From Phycisphaerales bacterium (GTDB lineage Bacteria > Planctomycetota > Phycisphaerae > Phycisphaerales > SM1A02): a stretch of 42,649 nucleotides of DNA. The stretch's first letter is position 1. Every line of letters starts with the position of its first letter. The stretch covers positions 1 through 42,649 of the forward strand of contig SIAK01000019.1 in NCBI GenBank assembly GCA_009691805.1, written 5' to 3'. Positions 38,550 through 42,649 of the stretch are shown here, piece by piece. The notes under the pieces were generated by a model, which ran no database searches, had not been told where the DNA came from, and saw only the letters and a list, made by a program, of their open reading frames with translations. The position numbers and the translations under genes are program-made.

Positions 38550-41105
38550 ATGTCAAACACAATCACACGCATTCGGCTCGTCGGCATTTCCCTCCTCAGC
38601 TTCTTCACCTTTGCGCTTATCGCGGCATGTGTGCCGACCACAGCGCAGGACACAGTGACGCAATCCCCTTCGGGTGATTCGATGGCGCAACCGAGTTCAC
38701 CTGTTTCGAGCGCGACAGAAGCGACATGGCCGCGTGTCGTGAAGTTGAACAATCAAGAACTCACGATTTACCCGCCGAACTTTCAATCGTGGGACGGTCA
38801 TGTGCTCACCGGCACGTGCGCGTTTTCTCTCGCTACACAAGGCGCAACGACGCAAACATTCGGCACACTCGCGTTCAGTGCGAACTCCGAAGTCGATCGC
38901 GCCACGCGCATGGTGATGATGACCAACATTCAAGTCGTGGGACTCTCGCTGCCAGAAAATCCTGCGGCGCAGAGCGCACTGCAATCGGAGCTCGCGAGTA
39001 GTGGCTCTGGAAAGTCCATTCAAATTGCGCTTGATCGACTTGAAGCGCAAGTTCCGAACATGACCGGCGCACCGACCATTGCTGCCGCGGCACTGCAGAA
39101 CACGCCGCCTGCGATTTTCATCGTGATGACACCAACGGTGCTCGTGCCGATGCAGGGTGCACCTGTGTTGCAGGCGTTTGAAGGCACAGATCTGCAACGC
39201 GTGCTCAATACACCGATGCTGCTCGTCCAAGATGCGGTTGGTGGATGTTGGTTGAAGATCGCGGATGGTTGGATGACCGCGTCAAGTTGGAGCGGCGTGT
39301 GGTCGGTGGCTACACCAGCGGACGCGGGCTTTGCGAAAATCACGACGTGGGCTCTGCAGCAGCCATCGATCAATCTGCTTGCGCCTGCGACAGATGGCAC
39401 GAATCCAGGAAGTGCAGCGACTGCGCAAACACATGCACTAGCACAAGGTGCGCCGACGATTGTTGTTGCTGCATCGCCGACGGAAATCATCGTGACGCAA
39501 GGTGCGCCGCAGTGGGAAGCGCTTGGTTCAAGCGGTTTGCTCTTCGCATCGAATACGAGTGGAAACATTTTTCAACTGCAGGCGACAGGAACAATCTTCG
39601 TCTTGCTCTCAGGCCGTTGGTTTACGGCGAACACCATGGCGGGACCGTGGAGTTTCATGTCGACCGATCAGTTGCCTGGCGCGTTCATGATGATTCCAAA
39701 TGACAGCCCAAAGGAAAATGTGCTCGCGTCTGTGCCTGGAACAGCGCAAGCACAAGAGGCGACGATTGCGAACGCGATTCCGCAGATGGCGCGCGTTCCG
39801 CTCACGCAAACAATCGTGAAGCCTGTGATCATCGGCAGCGCGCCGCTGGTGGTGCCGATCAGTGGTTCGATGGTTTCGGTCGTGCAGAATTGCTCGACGC
39901 CGATCTTCATGCTCGGCGCGAACAACTACTACTGCGTGCAAAACGGAGTGTGGTTCCAATCCGTGAGTCTGTCGGGTTCATGGAAAGTTGCGGGCTGGAT
40001 TCCACCTGCGATCTACACGATTCCACCATCGAGTCCTTACTACTACGTCACCTACGTGAAGGTGTATCAAGCGAACTCTGATTACGTCCTTGTTGGTTAC
40101 ACGCCTGGATATCTCGGCGCGTACACGCAAGGCGGAGTTGTTGTGTATGGAACTGGATACGTCTACGCGCCGTACTGCACGACGGTGTGGGTTCCCGCGC
40201 CGGTGACCTATGGATACGGCGCATCGATGTGCTACAACCCATGGGCTGGTTGGGCAGTTGGATTCGGCATGGGCATGGCGGTTGGATGGGCGATCAGTTC
40301 GAATAGCTATCACTACGGTCCGTACTGGGGTCCTTACTGCGGCGGATACGGCGTGCATGGTTGGGCTGCAACAACTGGCAACGTCTATCACCAGTGGGGC
40401 AGTGTTTCGACAATGTCTCGATCAAGCGCGGGCTACAACTCGTGGACTGGCAATCAATGGTCGACACACACGGGCACTGCGTACAACTCGACGACAGGCG
40501 CGCGCGCTGCGGGTCAGACGGGTTCAGTTCACAACGCGTACACAGGCAATTGGGCTGAAGGTGCGCGCGGCGCGGGTTACAACCCAACCACTGGAGATTA
40601 CGCAGCAGGCAAGGGCGGCGTTGCGGGAACACCAGGCGGCGCGACTGTTGCTGCAGGGGCGGGCACGATTGGTAACACGAAGACCGGTCAGAGCGTCAGC
40701 GCTGCTGGTGTGAAAACTGACAACGGCTCGTGGGGTGTAGCGCACACGGACAACGGAACTGCGGTGAAGACGCCGAACAACGTCTACGGAACGAGCGACG
40801 GAAACGCGTATCGCTACAACGATAGTTCGAACTCATGGGAGCAGCATCAGAGCGGAGACAACTGGTCAAGTGTGAATGATCAGAACACGAAAGATTCACT
40901 CAATCAACAGCAAGCTTCACGTGCCGATGGTGACGCGCGTGCGTCGAATTCCAATCGTTGGCAATCCGGTGGCGACGGATTCACAGGCAATAGCAGCGCT
41001 GCGAAAACTTCGACATCAGGAAATAGTTGGGGCGGTAGCGGAGGAAACAGCGGAGCGAATCGCTCGAGCGGGAGTCGCGGAGGTCGCGGTGGCGGTCGAC
41101 GCTGA
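38550..41105 (+). CDS. Large Tyr/Trp/Gly-rich lipoprotein of a conserved family of unknown function
   Basis: An 851-aa exported protein starting MSNTITRIRLVGISLLSFFT, lipobox LIAAC. Blocks such as FEGTDLQRVLNTPMLLVQDA, VAASPTEIIVTQGAPQWEAL, FVLLSGRWFTANTMAGPWSF, PPSSPYYYVTYVKVY and VLVGYTPGYLGAYTQGGVVV match a family found in proteobacteria and often labelled carbohydrate-binding family V/XII; no function has been shown that I know of. The family repeat (PTVLV...GAP...LQRVLNTP) occurs about three times. From residue 560 the sequence is Tyr/Trp/Gly-rich and beta-turn-like (YNSWTGNQWSTHTGTAYNST). It ends in a Ser/Gly/Arg tail with RGG triplets. The role is probably envelope or matrix. Start 38550 was chosen for its signal peptide. 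Confidence 0.75.
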   Translation: MSNTITRIRLVGISLLSFFTFALIAACVPTTAQDTVTQSPSGDSMAQPSSPVSSATEATWPRVVKLNNQELTIYPPNFQSWDGHVLTGTCAFSLATQGATTQTFGTLAFSANSEVDRATRMVMMTNIQVVGLSLPENPAAQSALQSELASSGSGKSIQIALDRLEAQVPNMTGAPTIAAAALQNTPPAIFIVMTPTVLVPMQGAPVLQAFEGTDLQRVLNTPMLLVQDAVGGCWLKIADGWMTASSWSGVWSVATPADAGFAKITTWALQQPSINLLAPATDGTNPGSAATAQTHALAQGAPTIVVAASPTEIIVTQGAPQWEALGSSGLLFASNTSGNIFQLQATGTIFVLLSGRWFTANTMAGPWSFMSTDQLPGAFMMIPNDSPKENVLASVPGTAQAQEATIANAIPQMARVPLTQTIVKPVIIGSAPLVVPISGSMVSVVQNCSTPIFMLGANNYYCVQNGVWFQSVSLSGSWKVAGWIPPAIYTIPPSSPYYYVTYVKVYQANSDYVLVGYTPGYLGAYTQGGVVVYGTGYVYAPYCTTVWVPAPVTYGYGASMCYNPWAGWAVGFGMGMAVGWAISSNSYHYGPYWGPYCGGYGVHGWAATTGNVYHQWGSVSTMSRSSAGYNSWTGNQWSTHTGTAYNSTTGARAAGQTGSVHNAYTGNWAEGARGAGYNPTTGDYAAGKGGVAGTPGGATVAAGAGTIGNTKTGQSVSAAGVKTDNGSWGVAHTDNGTAVKTPNNVYGTSDGNAYRYNDSSNSWEQHQSGDNWSSVNDQNTKDSLNQQQASRADGDARASNSNRWQSGGDGFTGNSSAAKTSTSGNSWGGSGGNSGANRSSGSRGGRGGGRR

Positions 41106-41140
41106 GATCTGTGAACGCGGGACATCAACTTGAATCAAGC

Positions 41141-41166
41141 AGCACCCACCGAACGCGGTGGGTGCT
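41141..41166 (+). terminator. Hairpin terminator after the Tyr/Gly-rich gene
   Basis: AGCACCCACC (41141-41150) pairs exactly with GGTGGGTGCT (41157-41166) around a 6-nt loop, about 35 nt after the stop codon at 41105. The following sequence, GTCGTGGACGGCCTTGTT, is not a clean T-run, so termination may be weak or factor-assisted. Confidence 0.6.
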
Positions 41167-41235
41167 GTCGTGGACGGCCTTGTTACAAATGCATGGTCGA
41201 CGGCGATGGGTGCAGGGTTCTACCTTCCCCATGCC

Positions 41236-41523
41236 ATGATCTCGATGCACACTCATCTTCGTTCTCTCGCGCACTCCTTCGCGACGCTTTTACCCCTTGT
41301 TTGCGTGGGTTTTCTTGCTGTTTCTGCTGCTGCGCAGGAAATCGCGCCGCCCATTGCGACCGACTCTTTGCCGACGGTATTCGGCGTCGAAGTGACGCAC
41401 GTCCTTGGGCTCCCTGTTTCACGCGCACTCGCCGAAGGCATGGGCGCGTCCCTGCGGCTCATCAACACAGAGCATGGCACTGGCGCGACGTTCGAACTTC
41501 GCGTCCCACGCGGAATTTCCTGA
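41236..41523 (+). pseudogene. Signal-peptide ORF ending in a histidine-kinase ATPase-domain fragment
   Basis: A 95-codon ORF (MISMHTHLRSLAHSFATLLP...) with a hydrophobic stretch and AAAQ-like cleavage site, followed by VLGLPVSRALAEGMGASLRL and NTEHGTGATFELRVPRG. The second part is the G2 box and last strands of a histidine-kinase HATPase domain, which normally read GLGLAISR...GGxI...GxGTxFxxxLP. The N, G1 and F boxes, dimerisation helix and sensor are missing, and an ATPase fragment should not be exported. A degraded gene remnant joined by chance or rearrangement to a signal-like start is most likely. It could instead be a small real exported protein with a misleading match. No ribosome-binding site is obvious. 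Confidence 0.5.
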
Positions 41524-41717
41524 GACACGGGTGGTGTTGAAGGAGGTGACAGGCTCTGCAAACGAGAACTCTGTCGCGACACCGAGATAGAGCACAAGCG
41601 CGGAAGGAATCCACACAGTACCAAGCGCGCTGTCGAATGCGAGTTCGATCTAATGCGCCGCGTTTGGAGAGGGCGCTTCTGCGAAGTCGGCTTGTCAAGC
41701 GCGGTAATCTACGCGGT
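41524..41717. other. 194-nt intergenic region
   Basis: No coding frame with family similarity was found on either strand. The sequence contains GAAGGAGGTGACAG at about 41538-41551, which looks like a strong Shine-Dalgarno (AGGAGGTGA) but is followed by no suitable ATG or GTG. It may be a relic of a lost gene start. The 3' part leads into the start of the MBL-fold gene. Confidence 0.4.
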
Positions 41718-42649
41718 ATGCACTCTCGCTTCCTCCTCCTCTTCGCGGTGCCTCTGCTCACCTTCGGCATGGGCTGCGCCTCAGCGCCGAAGCCTGTGAC
41801 GGCGCCTTCGATCGTCGTGCTTGGCATCGCGCAGGATGGCGGCGTTCCGCAAACGGGAAGTTTTGCAGATCCGCGCTGGGATGATCCATCGGAGTTTCGG
41901 CAGGTCGCGTGCCTAGGGGTCTTTGATCCCCGCTCAGGCAAGCGTTGGATGATCGACGCAACGCCTGATTTCAAGCGACAACTGCTCGCGCTCTATCGCG
42001 TCGCGGGCGGCGCGCAGCGACCCGTTGTTGACGGAATCTTTCTGACGCATGCACACATCGGGCATTACACCGGCTTGATGTTTCTAGGGCATGAGTCGAT
42101 GGGCGCGAAAGAGATTCCCGTCTACGCGATGCCGAAGATGATGGAGTTCCTCAGTACGAATGGTCCGTGGGAGCAACTCGTGCGCTACGGCAACATTCAA
42201 CTACGCGCGCTCGAAGCAACAGTGCCGGTGCAACTCGCAGAAGACATTTCGATCGAGCCTATTCTTGTGCCGCATCGACAGGAGTACTCCGAAGTCGTTG
42301 GCTTTCGAATAAAAGGACCAACACAATCAGTGCTGTTCATCCCAGACATCGATGCATGGGAGCAATGGGACGCGCAAGGCACGCGCATCGAAGCAATGAT
42401 CGCGTCCGTCGATGTCGCTTACCTCGACGGAACATTTTTCGCCAACGGAGAAATCCCCGGCCGCGACATGACGGGCTTTCCGCATCCGTTCATCAGCCAC
42501 AGTCTCGAACGATTCGCATCGCTCCCAAAACACGAACGCGCGAAAATCCGATTCATCCATCTCAACCACACGAACCCAGCCCTTGACGCACACAGCGCCG
42601 CGCGAAAGTCCATCGAATCCGCAGGGATGCACGTCGCAGAAGAGGGTGA
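41718..42649 (+). CDS. PqqB-like metallo-beta-lactamase-fold lipoprotein (3' end outside window)
   Basis: The frame runs from ATG 41718 (MHSRFLLLFAVPLLTFGMGC) to the last base without a stop, 310 codons so far; the final TGA is out of frame. The signal segment ends in a lipobox (GMGC). The mature part fits the MBL fold near PqqB: IVVLGIAQDGGVPQTGSFAD, WMIDATPDFKRQLLAL, the metal motif LTHAHIGHYTGL (HxHxxH), IEPILVPHRQEYSEVVGF, SVLFIPDIDAWEQW, VAYLDGTFF and IRFIHLNHTNPALD. The metal ligands His, His, His and Asp are present. PqqB takes part in pyrroloquinoline quinone synthesis, but there are no other pqq genes here and this copy is exported. It is thus better read as an exported hydrolase or oxygenase of unknown substrate. 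Little of the 3' end is likely to be missing. Confidence 0.85.
   Translation, partial: MHSRFLLLFAVPLLTFGMGCASAPKPVTAPSIVVLGIAQDGGVPQTGSFADPRWDDPSEFRQVACLGVFDPRSGKRWMIDATPDFKRQLLALYRVAGGAQRPVVDGIFLTHAHIGHYTGLMFLGHESMGAKEIPVYAMPKMMEFLSTNGPWEQLVRYGNIQLRALEATVPVQLAEDISIEPILVPHRQEYSEVVGFRIKGPTQSVLFIPDIDAWEQWDAQGTRIEAMIASVDVAYLDGTFFANGEIPGRDMTGFPHPFISHSLERFASLPKHERAKIRFIHLNHTNPALDAHSAARKSIESAGMHVAEEG

Noticed and set aside
41158-41235. GTG 41158 as the start of the kinase-fragment ORF
   Set aside because: The codon lies inside the terminator stem of the preceding gene, and the signal-like segment starts later, at 41236 or 41245.
42647-42649. Final TGA of the window as stop codon of the MBL-fold gene
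   Set aside because: Counting codons from ATG 41718, the last complete codon is GGT followed by GA, so the TGA is out of frame and the gene continues beyond the window.
1-42649. tRNA, rRNA, insertion sequences, prophage, biosynthetic megasynthases and known defence systems
   Set aside because: No transposase, integrase, terminal inverted repeats, cloverleaf with a CCA end, NRPS/PKS or defence-gene motifs were recognised on reading. A tRNA scan and profile search were not possible here and could still reveal small items.

Overview
The window looks like chromosomal DNA from a planctomycete, most likely of the Phycisphaerae type. This is inferred from gene content. Three exported proteins end in dockerin-like EF-hand repeats (the DLNGDGVVNAADLAMLLNSW type), although no cohesin is visible. 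There is also a DUF1080 protein, a Tat-exported Gfo/Idh/MocA oxidoreductase, an ECF sigma factor paired with a Cys-free membrane partner, and many lipoproteins. The DNA is moderately GC-rich and full of CGCG strings. Genes are packed tightly, often tail to tail with overlapping 3' ends. No rRNA, tRNA, CRISPR array, insertion sequence or prophage was recognised.

Layout. 1-1363: the 3' end of a dockerin-tailed secreted protein and a PAP2 phosphatase. 1353-9504: an alpha-glucan block. A carbohydrate ABC importer runs leftward (ATPase, permease, and a binding protein fused to the second permease). It is divergent from malQ and glgP. Together they would import and break down malto-oligosaccharides or glycogen. 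9508-15244: a SYLF lipoprotein, a Gfo/Idh oxidoreductase with a hairpin over its start codon, a histone-H1-like AT-hook protein, an MltA-like lytic transglycosylase, a DUF1648 membrane protein and a DUF1080 protein. 15235-19059: a copper-type P1B ATPase and an FAD monooxygenase.

19060-21097: the most unusual locus. A helix-turn-helix protein with a TPR-like helical body is followed by a small exported protein and a strong terminator, flanked by AT-rich DNA with inverted repeats. The layout recalls the receptor-plus-propeptide (RRNPP) quorum-sensing modules of Firmicutes, but this is a hypothesis. 21098-25647: a CDF metal exporter, an Old Yellow Enzyme reductase overlapping an orphan Leu/Ile/Val-type binding protein, and a Cys-rich lipoprotein. 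25681-31245: a 32-bp perfect palindrome, an ECF sigma factor with its membrane partner, a methyltransferase with a KATT-repeat tail, a C-type-lectin/dockerin protein and a BrkB-family membrane protein.

31415-38443: a metal-efflux operon. It holds an exported His/Cys-rich protein, a TolC-type outer-membrane protein, a CusB/CzcB-like adaptor, a CusA/CzcA-like HME-RND pump and a His-rich lipoprotein. With the P1B ATPase and the CDF protein, the window carries three classes of metal exporter. 38550-41105: a very large Tyr/Trp/Gly-rich lipoprotein of a conserved family of unknown function. 41106-42649: a terminator, a short ORF that ends like a histidine-kinase ATPase domain (probable remnant), and a PqqB-like metallo-beta-lactamase-fold lipoprotein that runs off the window end.
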